Assembly (NCBI RefSeq): GCF_023169885.1
Contig: NZ_AP025516.1
Coordinates: 3,389,501-3,453,500 of the forward strand
Direction of reading: 5' to 3'
DNA: 64,000 nt
Origin: Desulfofustis limnaeus
GTDB taxonomy: Bacteria; Desulfobacterota; Desulfobulbia; Desulfobulbales; Desulfocapsaceae
The position numbers were made by a program, and so were the translations under genes. Below, in pieces: positions 50,133-60,330 of the stretch. The first letter of the stretch is position 1. Every line of letters starts with the position of its first letter. Below the pieces are notes generated by a model that was not told the DNA's origin, searched no databases, and worked only from the letters and a program-made list of their open reading frames with translations.

Positions 50133-51046
50133 CTTTCCCCCTCCCGGTAGCGAACCAGGGTCAGCACCATCTGGGAGCAGCCAACCGCGATGATGATAAT
50201 TGCAGCAATGAGCAGGCCGATGGCGATACCTTCCGGCCGAGCCAGAAGATCGATGTCGCTATAGGTGCGGTAGGACCAGACCGGCAGCAGCAGTGGGTGC
50301 GTTCGGCCAAGCAGATAGGGGACCTCAAAGGCCCCGAAGGTAAAGGCGAAAACAATCAACCCGGAGGCGGCGAGCACCGGGGTGATGATCGGCAAGGTGA
50401 TATGAAAGAAGCGTTGCCGGGCATTGGCCCGCAAGGTAGCTCCGGCCTCCAGCAGTTCTTTGCCCATGTTCTTCAGCACCGCCAGCAGCATCAAGGTGAT
50501 AAACGGGATCTCTTTCCAGACATAGACAGCCAGGATGCCAATACCGAACCGGTCGTTGACCAGCAGCGGAAACGACGCTGCCTCGGCAAGCAAGCCCAGT
50601 GACGAGAGGGCTCTGGCGACCAGCCCAGACGGCGTGAGCAAGAACAGCACGGCAATGGCGATAACCAAATGCGGTACGGTCAATGGGATCTGCAGCAGAA
50701 AGGAGACCATCCGGCTTCGTGATTCCAGAGAAACCAGCGTCAGGGCCAGCGCAACGCTGACCAGTCCGGCAATGATCGTCGAGGTTGCCGCGATATAGAA
50801 GGTTAGGGCAAAACTGGTGAACAGCTCAGGATCGACGAGCACCCGGCGGAAGTGCTCAACCGTGAGGGAAGCGGCTCCCTGGCCGGGCGCGTAGCCGAGC
50901 GCCTGCAACACCCCTAGAACCAACCCGCCGACAAAGAGAAGCCCGACGACCAGCACGGCTGGACCAAGCAGTATGACCAGCCGTCCAGCCGGTACAGGAC
51001 GTCCGTCGGGAACCGCCGTCCCGGATGCCCGGGAACCATTCATCAT
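50129..51046 (-). CDS. ABC transporter permease, first of a YnjC-like pair
   Basis: 305 residues from ATG 51046, which overlaps the binding protein stop (ATGA). Six or seven helices; the coupling loop KELLEAGATLRANARQRFFHITLPIITPVLAASGLIVFAF (about 196-235) is typical. In E. coli the two halves are one protein, YnjC; here they are separate genes. Confidence 0.9.
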   Translation of the reverse strand: MMNGSRASGTAVPDGRPVPAGRLVILLGPAVLVVGLLFVGGLVLGVLQALGYAPGQGAASLTVEHFRRVLVDPELFTSFALTFYIAATSTIIAGLVSVALALTLVSLESRSRMVSFLLQIPLTVPHLVIAIAVLFLLTPSGLVARALSSLGLLAEAASFPLLVNDRFGIGILAVYVWKEIPFITLMLLAVLKNMGKELLEAGATLRANARQRFFHITLPIITPVLAASGLIVFAFTFGAFEVPYLLGRTHPLLLPVWSYRTYSDIDLLARPEGIAIGLLIAAIIIIAVGCSQMVLTLVRYREGER

Positions 51047-52296
51047 CGGTTCTTCAATACCTGCATCTCCCATCCCTGTTCGAGATGGATCAGGATTTCA
51101 CTCGGGGGTTCCGGCAACTGGTGTGACTGCAACACACTATCCTCGAGGGTAGCCGGGCCCCGCTTTAGATCAGCAAATCGCTGCTGCCACTCGGGAGGCA
51201 ATCGGTCCCGGCTGATGACCGGAAAATCACCCCACACCTCTGGAACGGCTTTCTCCCGTTGGGCCTCAGGAAAAAGCAGAAAATCTGCAACCACCATCGC
51301 CGCCGCCTTGTCTCGGGCATTAAACGGGATAGCGACAAAATGGGTGTTGGCAATCGTCCCTTCGTTGAACACAAAGGTTCGCACCGTTTCCGGGAACAAT
51401 CCGTCGTGGATGGCACGGGAGGCCTCTCCCTGGTGGTAGGAGAAGGAAAAATCGATTTCGCCGTCGGCAAACAGGGTATTCATTCGCACCGGGGAATCGG
51501 GATAGGTACTGCCGCCCCGCCACAACGACGGTCGCAGATCCCGCAACACCTCAAAGGTGGCATCGGCGGCAGCTTGCAACTCAGCCTCGGTGTAGTCACC
51601 CTGCCACCACTCCGCAGGGCCGCCCACGTGGTAAAAGATATGGCGGATGAAAACGGAGCCGGTGAAATCAGGTGGGGCCGGATAGCTGAACCGACCCGGA
51701 TTGGCCTTGATCCAGTCGAGCAGTGCCTGCATGGATCGAGGTGGCTCGGGGATTCGCGCCGCATCATAGATCATAACCACCTGGGCGCTGCCCCAGGGCG
51801 ATTCCATCCCTTCCACCGGGGTCCCGAAATCGTTGGCCACGGTCGGGCTGCTCCAGTCCACGTAATGCTGGTTCGGCAATAGATCGGCAAACGGTCCATA
51901 GAGCAGATTATGGCGGATACAGGTACGGAAATTCTCGCCGTTTATCCACATCAGATCGACACTGCCGCCGCTGTCCTTGCCGGCCTGCTTTTCCACCACC
52001 AGCTTGCTGACCACCTCGGCGATATCCTTGACCGGCACCTGGCGCAACGTGATGTCATACCGCGCCTTCAACTCCCTTGCCAGATAGCCGTTCACATACG
52101 CGTTCACCGCCGGACTGCCGCCCCACATATACCAATCTACCGTCTGGCCGCGCGCCTCGACCACGGCCTCGTCCCAAGTCAGGACCTGTGCCCACGCCTG
52201 TTCAACCACCAGGCCCACCAGCAGCAATGAAAGACCTACCCACCACGGCAAACGACGACCGAAGATCTCTCGTATCGTGGAGAATCCGTTGCTCAT
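51043..52296 (-). CDS. ABC transporter substrate-binding protein, YnjB-like
   Basis: 417 residues from ATG 52296. An N-terminal membrane helix/signal peptide (LPWWVGLSLLLVGLVVEQAWAQ, cleavage near 40) precedes the binding domain: GQTVDWYMWGGSPAVNAYVNGYLARELKARYDI (about 51-83), VDLMWINGENFRTC and GMESPWGSAQVVMIYD. The W-x-W-G-G-x-x-x-x-N start is the YnjB signature. Ligand unknown. Confidence 0.88.
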   Translation of the reverse strand: MSNGFSTIREIFGRRLPWWVGLSLLLVGLVVEQAWAQVLTWDEAVVEARGQTVDWYMWGGSPAVNAYVNGYLARELKARYDITLRQVPVKDIAEVVSKLVVEKQAGKDSGGSVDLMWINGENFRTCIRHNLLYGPFADLLPNQHYVDWSSPTVANDFGTPVEGMESPWGSAQVVMIYDAARIPEPPRSMQALLDWIKANPGRFSYPAPPDFTGSVFIRHIFYHVGGPAEWWQGDYTEAELQAAADATFEVLRDLRPSLWRGGSTYPDSPVRMNTLFADGEIDFSFSYHQGEASRAIHDGLFPETVRTFVFNEGTIANTHFVAIPFNARDKAAAMVVADFLLFPEAQREKAVPEVWGDFPVISRDRLPPEWQQRFADLKRGPATLEDSVLQSHQLPEPPSEILIHLEQGWEMQVLKNR

Positions 52297-52596
52297 TCTT
52301 TGCAGCCCCTGTCCTAAAAAGGAAAATTTTTGGTACCAAGGAAGTGATACCGCACACCACTTTCGGCAAACGCGCATCACGTGTGAAACGTATTCGATCG
52401 TTTCCATGCCGGCAACACTTAATCGGCCCCATTGATCAAGACGATGCAAGGAGTTAACCGCGTCGACTTGCCAAAAACACCGATCTGGGCTACAAGCAAA
52501 TGGTTTGCTACTTGATTCTTGTTCTCAACGAAATGTCCCTTTTTCAAGGCTCCCTGTCCACAACCGACAGTCACCCACTACACACCAGGTAGGACC

Positions 52597-53514
52597 ATGA
52601 ACCTGCGTCTCGGTCTGTGCTGTCTCTTCAAAAACGAACCGGTAACATTTCGCACCACTACGGCCACAGCACTGATGAAGCTCGAGCGAGCGCAGCAACA
52701 TGGCAAATTGTCGGAGATCTGCCTCAGCAACGCTGAACAACTGGTGCGAGCCGTACAAACCGCCCATCGCCTCACCATCGGGGCCTTCCGCATCATGTCG
52801 CCGCTCTTTCCCCGCATGACCCACCCGGATGTGGGATATTCACTCGACGATCTCCCGCAGCGGGACGCCATTGCCGGCCTCCTCGCCGAAACCAATCGTT
52901 ACGCCCGCCAGCATGACATCCGCTTGAGCTTTCACCCGGACCAGTTTGTCGTTCTGGCATCTCCACACCAGGACGTCGTGGCCAACTCGATCCGCGAACT
53001 GATTTATCAGAATTTTTTGGCCGACTTGATCGGGGCCGACGTGATCAACATTCATGTGGGTGGCGTCTATGGTGACAAGGAGAAAGCTCTACAGCGTTTC
53101 TGTCGTGTATTCGAAACACTGCCGGGAAACCTCCGTAGCCGTTTAACAGTGGAAAACGACGACACCAGCTACACGGTACGCGATCTTCTACCGATGTGCA
53201 CCACCCTCGCCATTCCGCTGGTCTATGATGTCCACCACCATCGCTGCAACCCCGATGGGTTGCCAGTCGAAGAAGCGACCGGGATGGCCGGCGAGACATG
53301 GAAACAAAGCGGCCGGGAGCAATATTGCCATCTTTCCTCCCCGAAAAATGGCTGGTCCGGGGCCGACCCCAAACCGCACGCAGACTATATCGACCCGAAT
53401 GATTTTCCGACCAGCTGGCGGGAACGAACCATGACCATCGACATCGAGGCAAAAGCCAAGGAACTGGCAGTCGTACAAGTGCTTGAGTACCTGACGAGGT
53501 CGACCACCACCTGA
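52597..53514 (+). CDS. uvsE: UV damage endonuclease UvsE
   Basis: 305 residues from ATG 52597. A TIM-barrel UVDE domain: MNLRLGLCCLFKNEPVTFRTTTA, LSFHPDQFVVLASPHQDVVANS (metal-binding His), INIHVGGVYGDKEKALQRF, LTVENDDTSYTVRDLLPMC and VYDVHHHRCNPDG supply the metal ligands (Glu, Asp, His). It nicks 5' of pyrimidine dimers and 6-4 photoproducts as an alternative to UvrABC. The next gene ends one base after its stop on the opposite strand. Confidence 0.93.
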   Translation: MNLRLGLCCLFKNEPVTFRTTTATALMKLERAQQHGKLSEICLSNAEQLVRAVQTAHRLTIGAFRIMSPLFPRMTHPDVGYSLDDLPQRDAIAGLLAETNRYARQHDIRLSFHPDQFVVLASPHQDVVANSIRELIYQNFLADLIGADVINIHVGGVYGDKEKALQRFCRVFETLPGNLRSRLTVENDDTSYTVRDLLPMCTTLAIPLVYDVHHHRCNPDGLPVEEATGMAGETWKQSGREQYCHLSSPKNGWSGADPKPHADYIDPNDFPTSWRERTMTIDIEAKAKELAVVQVLEYLTRSTTT

Positions 53515-53515
53515 A

Positions 53516-56434
53516 TCAGCCCGGTGCCGAGGCCAAGGCCTGGTGCAAGACGCGGGCGGTATGCACCGCTTGGCGGGAGGTGCCGTGTTCGATCTGGTGC
53601 CGGCAGGACGAGCCGTCGGCGACAATGATGGTGGTTGCCGGTTCTTTGCGGACAGCCGGAAAGAGCGACAGCTCGCCCATCTGCATCGATATGTCGTAGG
53701 TGTCGGTGCCGTAGCCAAAGACGCCGGCCATGCCGCAGCAGCTGGAATCGACGAACGCAACCTCCAGGCCGGGAATCATCTGCAGGGTAGAAGCGAGGCC
53801 GCCCACCGTGTGGAAGGCCTTCTGGTGGCAATGGCTGTGCACCAGCGCCCGTTTGTTGAGCGGCGCCAGATCGAGCCGCAGCTGCCGGGTGGTGCACAAT
53901 TCTTCGAAGAGCAGCGCCTGTCGGGCAACGGTTGCCGACTTTTCTCCCGGCAGCAATGACGGTACCTCATCACGCAGGCAGAGCAGGCAACTGGGCTCCA
54001 GCCCGACGATCGGTACGCCGCGCTCGGCGTAGGGGTAATAGGTATCGAGCAGCCGGCTCGCCTCGTGGCGGGCCTGCTTGATCTTGCCGACGGTGAGGAA
54101 GGTGCGGCCGCAGCAAACCGGCCGTCCCGGCTCGGTAGCGGCCCGCGGCGACAAGACCCGGTAACCGGCGGCCAGCAGCACCTGGCGCGCCGCCAGCAGG
54201 TTTTCCGCCTCGAAATAGGTGTTGAAGGTATCACCGAACAGGATCACCTCAGGGCCATCGGATGGCCCGCAGGATTCGGCCGGTCGGTAGATATCGCGGC
54301 GCCAGCGAGGCAACGGCCGGTGACTGGTGAACCCGTCAACGCGTTCCATCAGGCGGGCCAGAGCGGGGGCCGTGTTGCGGCTGTTACCCAGCCACGGCAG
54401 TCTGGCAAGCAGCGGCGCGTAGCGAGGCATCCAGGCAATGAGCTGATCATGCAGCGTAAAGCCGGTTTTTTGTTTACGGGCAGCGGTGACCTCTATTTTC
54501 ATCTTGGCCATGTCGATGCCAGTGGGGCATTCGCGTTTGCAGGCCTTGCAAGACACACAAAGTTTCAGGGTCTCTTCCATCTCCCGGGAGACCAGGGCAT
54601 CAGGGCCAAGTTGGCCGGAAATGGCCAGCCGCAGGGTGTTGGCCCGGCCGCGGGTGGTGTCTCGCTCGTTTCTCGTCACCCGATACGAGGGGCACATGGC
54701 GCCATCCAGCATTTTACGACAGGCCCCGTTGTTATTGCACATCTCCACCGCGCCCTGGAAACCGCCGGCGGCGCCGGGCCAGGAGGACCAGTCGAAGACT
54801 GTCGGAAAATCGGCGACCCGGTAGCCGGGCGCGTAACGAAACAGCCGGGCATCATCCATGGCCGGCGGATCGACGATCCGGCCCGGATTGAAGCGCCGAT
54901 CCGGGTCAAAACAGCGCTTGACCTCGGCAAAGGCGGCAACCATCCGCGAGCCGAACATCGACTCATGAAACTCGGAGCGAACGATGCCGTCGCCATGCTC
55001 GCCTGAATGGGAACCTTTGTATTCCCGCACCAGAGCGAAGGCCTCTTCGGCGATGGCACGCATCGCCCTGACATCCTGATCGAGGCGGAGGTTCAGCACC
55101 GGCCGCACATGGAGACAGCCCACCGAGGCGTGGGCATACCAGGTCCCCCGGGTGTTGTGGCGGGCGAACAGTTCGTTGAGCCGGGCGGTGAATTCGGCCA
55201 GGTCTTCGAGGGCAACCGCACAATCTTCGACAAAGGAGATCGGCTTACGCTCGTCCTTCATCGACATCATGATGTTCAGTCCGGCCTTGCGCACCTCGAA
55301 GATCGAGCGCTGCAACGCCGGCTCGAGGGCCTCGACCACACCGCCGGGACCGTTTCCTCCATTCCGCCAGGAAAAGCCGAGATCGCTCATGACCTGGGAG
55401 AGGCCGCTCAGCCGGCGTCGGTTCTCCTGTGCATCGTCTTCGGCGAATTCCACCAGCAGCAGCGCTTCCGGCTCACCGCGGACGACGTTCTCGATGACCT
55501 GTCGGTACAATGGGATCTGGCGGGCCAACTCCATCATGGTCCGGTCGATCAACTCGACCGCGGTGGGCTGCAGCTTGACCAGATGCTGCGCCGCGTCCAT
55601 GGCTGCAAAAAACGTCGGAAAATGGCAGACGCCGAGTACTTTGTTCGTCGGCAGTGGCGAGAGCGTGAGATCAAGCCGCCGAAAAAACGCCAGCGTCCCT
55701 TCGGAGCCGACCAGCAGTTGGGCGAGGTTGATCGGCTCCCGGTCGGGCAGCAATGCGTCGATGTTGTAGCCGCCGACCCGGCGCAACACTTTGGGGAAGC
55801 GGCGGACAATCTCCTCGGCTTCCCGGCGGCCCAGGGCCAGCAGCTCCTTGACGAGAGGGTCGTCCCGATCCGGGGTGTCGACGGACGAACGCTCCAGAAG
55901 GCCGAAGGTGCGATCGCTGCCGTCGGCCAGCGTGGCGGCAATGGCCCGGACGTTGTCACGCATCAGGCCATATCGAATGGAGCGACTGCCCGCCGAATTG
56001 TTGCCGGCCATGCCGCCGATAGTGGCCCGTGACGAGGTGGACACGTCAACCGGAAACCAGAGGCCGTGCGGGCGCAGCAGCGCGTTGAGTTCATCGAGCA
56101 CAAGTCCCGGCTCGACGGTGCAGGTGCGGCCCTGGACATCGAGGCTGAGCAACTTGTTCAGGTATGTGGAGTCGTCGATGACCAGTGCTTCGTTGACCGT
56201 CTGGCCGCATTGCGAGGAACCGCCGCCGCGCGGCAGCACGGGAACGCCGTGGACACCGGCGAGAGTGAGGGCGGCGCGTACGTCGTCCTCGGTGCGCGGC
56301 ACCACCACACCAACCGGTATGACCTGATAGTGCGAGGCATCGGTGGCGTAGCGGCCTCGATTGAATTCATCAAAAAGGACGTCCCCGGCTATGTCCTTTC
56401 GCAGGTGACGCTCCAGATCAGACATCGCGTGCAT
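53516..56434 (-). CDS. FAD- and Fe-S-binding dehydrogenase, YdiJ/D-2-hydroxyacid type
   Basis: 972 residues (YdiJ is about 1,020). An N-terminal FAD-binding PCMH domain (VLPRGGGSSQCGQTVNEALVIDDS, about 51-74; GGMAGNNSAGSRSIRYG, about 138-154), a FAD-oxidase C-terminal domain, and a C-terminal iron-sulfur domain (CVSCKACKRECPTG, about 611-624) with CCG-type cysteine motifs (PVCCGRTFL; SSCCGMAGVFGYG). It oxidises a D-2-hydroxyacid, probably D-2-hydroxyglutarate or D-lactate, passing electrons to quinone or a carrier. Start ATG 56434 has GGAGGTTTTCG before it. Confidence 0.9.
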   Translation of the reverse strand: MHAMSDLERHLRKDIAGDVLFDEFNRGRYATDASHYQVIPVGVVVPRTEDDVRAALTLAGVHGVPVLPRGGGSSQCGQTVNEALVIDDSTYLNKLLSLDVQGRTCTVEPGLVLDELNALLRPHGLWFPVDVSTSSRATIGGMAGNNSAGSRSIRYGLMRDNVRAIAATLADGSDRTFGLLERSSVDTPDRDDPLVKELLALGRREAEEIVRRFPKVLRRVGGYNIDALLPDREPINLAQLLVGSEGTLAFFRRLDLTLSPLPTNKVLGVCHFPTFFAAMDAAQHLVKLQPTAVELIDRTMMELARQIPLYRQVIENVVRGEPEALLLVEFAEDDAQENRRRLSGLSQVMSDLGFSWRNGGNGPGGVVEALEPALQRSIFEVRKAGLNIMMSMKDERKPISFVEDCAVALEDLAEFTARLNELFARHNTRGTWYAHASVGCLHVRPVLNLRLDQDVRAMRAIAEEAFALVREYKGSHSGEHGDGIVRSEFHESMFGSRMVAAFAEVKRCFDPDRRFNPGRIVDPPAMDDARLFRYAPGYRVADFPTVFDWSSWPGAAGGFQGAVEMCNNNGACRKMLDGAMCPSYRVTRNERDTTRGRANTLRLAISGQLGPDALVSREMEETLKLCVSCKACKRECPTGIDMAKMKIEVTAARKQKTGFTLHDQLIAWMPRYAPLLARLPWLGNSRNTAPALARLMERVDGFTSHRPLPRWRRDIYRPAESCGPSDGPEVILFGDTFNTYFEAENLLAARQVLLAAGYRVLSPRAATEPGRPVCCGRTFLTVGKIKQARHEASRLLDTYYPYAERGVPIVGLEPSCLLCLRDEVPSLLPGEKSATVARQALLFEELCTTRQLRLDLAPLNKRALVHSHCHQKAFHTVGGLASTLQMIPGLEVAFVDSSCCGMAGVFGYGTDTYDISMQMGELSLFPAVRKEPATTIIVADGSSCRHQIEHGTSRQAVHTARVLHQALASAPG

Positions 56435-56609
56435 CGAAAACCTCCTGGCAGCAGCGTGCTACCGGTACATAGCACTCATGGCGTGCATCCTGGTGGTCGC
56501 CCCACGCCGGTCTCGATATTCCGGTCCACGACCATGCAGCCGGATGAATCCGTCCCTCTTCCCGCTTCGTCTCGGCTGATCCCCAAAAAAAGCTGCCCTG
56601 CAAACGGCA

Positions 56610-58325
56610 TTAATTCATCCACTTTGCTTCTCTTTGTGTGTTGCTCTGTAGATAGGTGAGCGTCACTTTGTCTGGATCATTTCCGGCACTCAGCACAAAC
56701 GGTCCAATTGTGGTTGGAATCCCACGATTGCCCTCTGTCACCAACGTTCCGATAGATTTTTCGTCGCTGTCTTCCGGTTCCGGCAGACCGAAAAACTGGC
56801 ATACGCTTTTTATTGTGCAATCGGCCCGAAAATCCAGCTGAAAGCCTGGGAACAAAGGAGGCACGACCGGACAGGAATCAAACAGGCAGGTGAGCAGCGG
56901 CTTTAAACGTGACCGCATCGCCACAAACACGTGGTCACCCGGCTCCAGGATCGTGTTCCCCCTGGGTATGATCACTTGATCTTTCCTCACCACCAGGGTA
57001 GCCACCACGTCGTGCGGCAGCGCAATATCACGCAGGGCGAGACCGGCCACCTTCGAGGATGGCGTTACGACAAATTCGACGATCTCACCGTCCACGTGCC
57101 GCAACGCGTTGATCTCCACGGTGAGCGGCGTTACGGGATCGGAGGTCCGGCCCAGGCGCAACCACCTGGCGACCAGAGGCAGCGACCATCCCTGGGTGAT
57201 GGCGGAAACGAGGACGACAAAGAAGACAATGTTGAAAATGAGTTCACTATTTTGTACGCCGGCCAATAGTGGAAAGGTGGCCAGGGTGATGGGGACGGCA
57301 CCTTTCAGGCCAACCCATCCGAGAAAAACGATCTCCTTGAAACGAAAGCGAAACGGAAAGATCGAAATCAGGACCGCAAGCGGTCGAGCCACGACGATCA
57401 GGACGAGAGCGATCAACAAGCCGTCGTATGAAACTGCCGCCAACCGACTGGGAAAGCTGAGCAACCCGAGCATGATGAAAAGGATCATCTGTCCCAACCA
57501 GGCCCCCGCATCGTGAAACAGGAAGATCCCGTTGCGAAAGACGATGGAGCTGTTGCCAAGGGCAATTCCCGCCAGGTAAATGGCGAGAAAACCGCTCCCG
57601 CCGAGAACGGCTGCCAGGCCGAAAGAAAGCAGACCAAGAGAGAGGGCCAGGATGGGATAGAGGCCGGGGTAGTCAAGATTGATGCGGTTGATCACCCGTG
57701 CGGCCAGAAGGCCGACCGCCAGCCCCACCATCGATCCGACCCCGAATTGAAGCAGGAACAGAAGGCCGATTCCGGCCGCCGAATCGGCGGTACCCATGAT
57801 CAGGCCGATCAAACCGAGCGTGAGGAAAATGGCCATCGGATCGTTGGAGCCGCTTTCCACTTCCAGCGTCGCGGTCAATCGCTCCGGCAGGCGCAGACCA
57901 CTGGTGCGAAGGATCGAAAAGACGGCAGCCGCATCGGTCGAACCGACGATGCTGCCGAGCAGCATACCGTGCAGCAACGGCAGATCAAGAATCCAGGAAG
58001 CGGCAAAACCGGTCAACAGCGAGGTAAAGAATACCCCGACCGTGGACAGGGAAAGAGCCGGTTTCCATGATGACCGAACCGCTGCGAGCGAGGTCCGCAG
58101 ACCACCATCGAACAGAATCATCGCCAATGCGACACTGCCGATACTGTTGGCCAGCCGGTAATCTTCAAAGGAAATCCCTCCCAACCCCTCGGAACCAAAA
58201 AGCATCCCGACGCCGAGGAAAAGCACGAGAACGGGCATGCCGATTCGTGCCGAGAATTTGCTCGAAGCAATCCCGAGCAACAGGAGGATACCGACAAAAA
58301 AGACGATAGAGTTGATAGACAGCAC
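56610..58325 (-). CDS. Potassium/proton antiporter, CvrA/NhaP2-type
   Basis: 571 residues. A CPA1-type membrane domain (about 1-400; VALAMILFDGGLRTSLAAVRSSW, LLHGMLLGSIVGSTDAAAVFSILR with the S-T-D-A-A ion-binding motif, LEVESGSNDPMAIFLTLGL with the conserved N-D pair) is followed by a TrkA-C (RCK-C) domain (about 410-490; VDGEIVEFVVTPSSKVAGLALRD, GNTILEPGDHVFVAMR). Helps pH and K+ homeostasis. Confidence 0.92.
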   Translation of the reverse strand: MLSINSIVFFVGILLLLGIASSKFSARIGMPVLVLFLGVGMLFGSEGLGGISFEDYRLANSIGSVALAMILFDGGLRTSLAAVRSSWKPALSLSTVGVFFTSLLTGFAASWILDLPLLHGMLLGSIVGSTDAAAVFSILRTSGLRLPERLTATLEVESGSNDPMAIFLTLGLIGLIMGTADSAAGIGLLFLLQFGVGSMVGLAVGLLAARVINRINLDYPGLYPILALSLGLLSFGLAAVLGGSGFLAIYLAGIALGNSSIVFRNGIFLFHDAGAWLGQMILFIMLGLLSFPSRLAAVSYDGLLIALVLIVVARPLAVLISIFPFRFRFKEIVFLGWVGLKGAVPITLATFPLLAGVQNSELIFNIVFFVVLVSAITQGWSLPLVARWLRLGRTSDPVTPLTVEINALRHVDGEIVEFVVTPSSKVAGLALRDIALPHDVVATLVVRKDQVIIPRGNTILEPGDHVFVAMRSRLKPLLTCLFDSCPVVPPLFPGFQLDFRADCTIKSVCQFFGLPEPEDSDEKSIGTLVTEGNRGIPTTIGPFVLSAGNDPDKVTLTYLQSNTQREAKWMN

Positions 58326-58408
58326 GGGAACGGGGGCCTTGTAACCTTATGCAAACCCGGGTTTGCTTTTTCCTCTCTCTGTTTCTTTGCTACAGGAACG
58401 GAAGAGTG

Positions 58409-59346
58409 TCAAGGGGAAAACGGATGCGTAGCAAGCAACCGGTGGATCTCCAACGGCTCCCCTTTGGTCGGATCACGCTCCAGCCGTAGAGCCTGCTTCG
58501 GGCAGGCTTCGACACAGACACCACAACCCATGCAGCGTTGCTCATCAATGAGCGGTTCGTCGACATATTCGATCGCTGCAAATTGGCAGACGTCGACGCA
58601 ACGGCCGCAGTTGCAGCAGTGGTCCGGATCGACGCGGCACACGTAACCGGACGGGGCCAGCATCAGCGTACCGTGACGCTGGGCCTGCATGGCCCCACAG
58701 CAGCAACTGCAACAATTACAGATGGCATAGAAGCGGTCGAGCATGGCGTCCTTGAAGAAGGCATGGGCCACATGACCGCGCCGGCTCTCCGCTTCGAGAA
58801 TCTTCACCGCCTCATCGCTGGAAATTCGCCGCGCCTTGTGGGGGTGCTGATCGACGATAAAACCAACAAAAGGCTCGCCAATCACTAGACAGACCTCGAG
58901 CGGCAGGCATGGACTTTTCCGGGCGGAACGGCAGGGACACTGCAAAACGGCCAGATGATCCGGGTTTTCCAGAACGATGTCGCGGGCTCGCCGATAGGGC
59001 ACTACCTTTTCCAGGTTGGGAGTTTGATCGGTCGATTGAGGGTGACCAGTTTACGGGCGGCGTCGAGGGTGACGACCTTGCCGTGATAGGTGTCGGCAAA
59101 ACTGAGTCGGTCGCCTTGGCGCTGCGGGACGGTGCGCGCCGGATCCCGTTTGCTTCGACCGAGTCTCCGCCAGAGTTTGATAAGTGGTCGGGCAGCCTGG
59201 ACCAGCCGATGCTCACCGGTGCCAATGGCGATATACTGATAGAGCCAGCGACCGTAGAGATAACCGTGCAACCGCACCCCCCAACCGTAGCGACCAAGCT
59301 TCCGAAACTCATGAAAAAAGCGTCGGGTCGACGGTCTGATGAACAT
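58409..59346 (-). pseudogene. Polyferredoxin-type 4Fe-4S protein split by a frameshift
   Basis: Two adjoining ORFs (59002-59346, 114 residues from an ATG; 58409-59002, starting at a GTG) read as one protein. ORF 1 ends ARKLVTLNRPIKLPTWKR-stop; the other frame just before ORF 2 reads LEKVVPYRRARDIVLENP, which continues the same family sequence. Restoring one base near 59014-59020 (within AACCTGG) would fuse the frames. ORF 2 has CPCR...CLPLEVCLVIGEPF, CNCCSCCCG and two 4Fe-4S motifs (CCNCGRCVDVC; CMGCGVCVEACP). A natural TAGTG-coupled pair or a sequencing error cannot be excluded. Confidence 0.7.
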
Positions 59347-59379
59347 AATCCCCTCAGGCCGCGCAGCAGGCGGCGGTGC

Positions 59380-60330
59380 TCAACCGACCAGCACCAGAAC
59401 CCGCTGTCGGCAGTTCTGAACGATATCGGTGCAAACCGAACCGAGATAGAGCTGTGCCATCCGCGAGCGATCCCGTTTGCCAATGAAGATCATGGTGGCA
59501 TCACAGGTCAGCGCCTCTTCGACCAGAACGGTTCCCGGCCGCCCGAAATGGATGACCGGGGTGATGATTCTCGGATCGACCCCGGCCTCGGTCAACAGGG
59601 TTGCGGCCTGCTCGAGGGCTCGCTGTCCGGCCAGGCCAGACTGGCTGCAGGGTACGCCTTCCTCGTTGTAGTAGCAGGATTGGTCCAGCACGTGCACCAG
59701 CATGATCTGCTCGGTCTGTGCAGCGACTTTGGGTAACAGCAGACTCGCCTCGACAACCGCATTGCGGCTGGCCGGACTGTCGTCGATACCGATCAGGCAT
59801 CTGGCAAAGGGTGAGGCGGCCGGTTGCTGCGGTTCGTCCCCCACCAGATAAACGGTGGCGCCGGACAAGCGATGCACCAGGCCGGCAGTGACGCTTCCGG
59901 TCAACCGGCTTGATCCCCCGGTGAGGCGGCGGCGCCCCATGATCAGGGTCGAATAGCGTTGCTCGGCGCACAGAGCCGTGATCGTCTTGACCGGATCGCC
60001 GTCTCTGATCTGCCGGGTCGGGTTTTTTCCGCCGGTGACCTGTTTGATCATGGTACTGCAGCGGTCCAACAGCGGGACCACGGTGCCGGCCAGGTAATCG
60101 GCACGCAGACGCGCCAGTTCATCCGGCGACACCACCTGTCCGGCAGCCAGGTCAAGCGCCTGAAACCGTTTGGTCAGGAAAGACCCGGCGATCACATGAA
60201 GCAGATCGATTCGCTCCGACGCCACGCCCAGGGCATTGATCAGGCGGCCGGCGAGCGGCACGACCCGTTCGAAGGCCTCAACCGTATCCACCGGCAACAA
60301 AAATCGACTGAACGGTTCCACTTTATCCAT
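59380..60330 (-). CDS. Tandem universal stress protein
   Basis: 316 residues, two Usp domains. N-terminal domain about 9-155 with RFLLPVDTVEAFERVVPLAGRLINALG; the C-terminal domain about 165-315 has ARCLIGIDDSPASRNAVVEASLLL and RVGQPGTVLVEEAL. The ATP-binding G-x2-G-x9-G-S/T pattern is represented by MGRRRLTGGSSRLTGSV in the first domain and IGKRDRSRMAQLYLGSVC in the second. It starts on the stop of the ABC ATPase (TAATG). Role probably in stress or starvation. Confidence 0.85.
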   Translation of the reverse strand: MDKVEPFSRFLLPVDTVEAFERVVPLAGRLINALGVASERIDLLHVIAGSFLTKRFQALDLAAGQVVSPDELARLRADYLAGTVVPLLDRCSTMIKQVTGGKNPTRQIRDGDPVKTITALCAEQRYSTLIMGRRRLTGGSSRLTGSVTAGLVHRLSGATVYLVGDEPQQPAASPFARCLIGIDDSPASRNAVVEASLLLPKVAAQTEQIMLVHVLDQSCYYNEEGVPCSQSGLAGQRALEQAATLLTEAGVDPRIITPVIHFGRPGTVLVEEALTCDATMIFIGKRDRSRMAQLYLGSVCTDIVQNCRQRVLVLVG

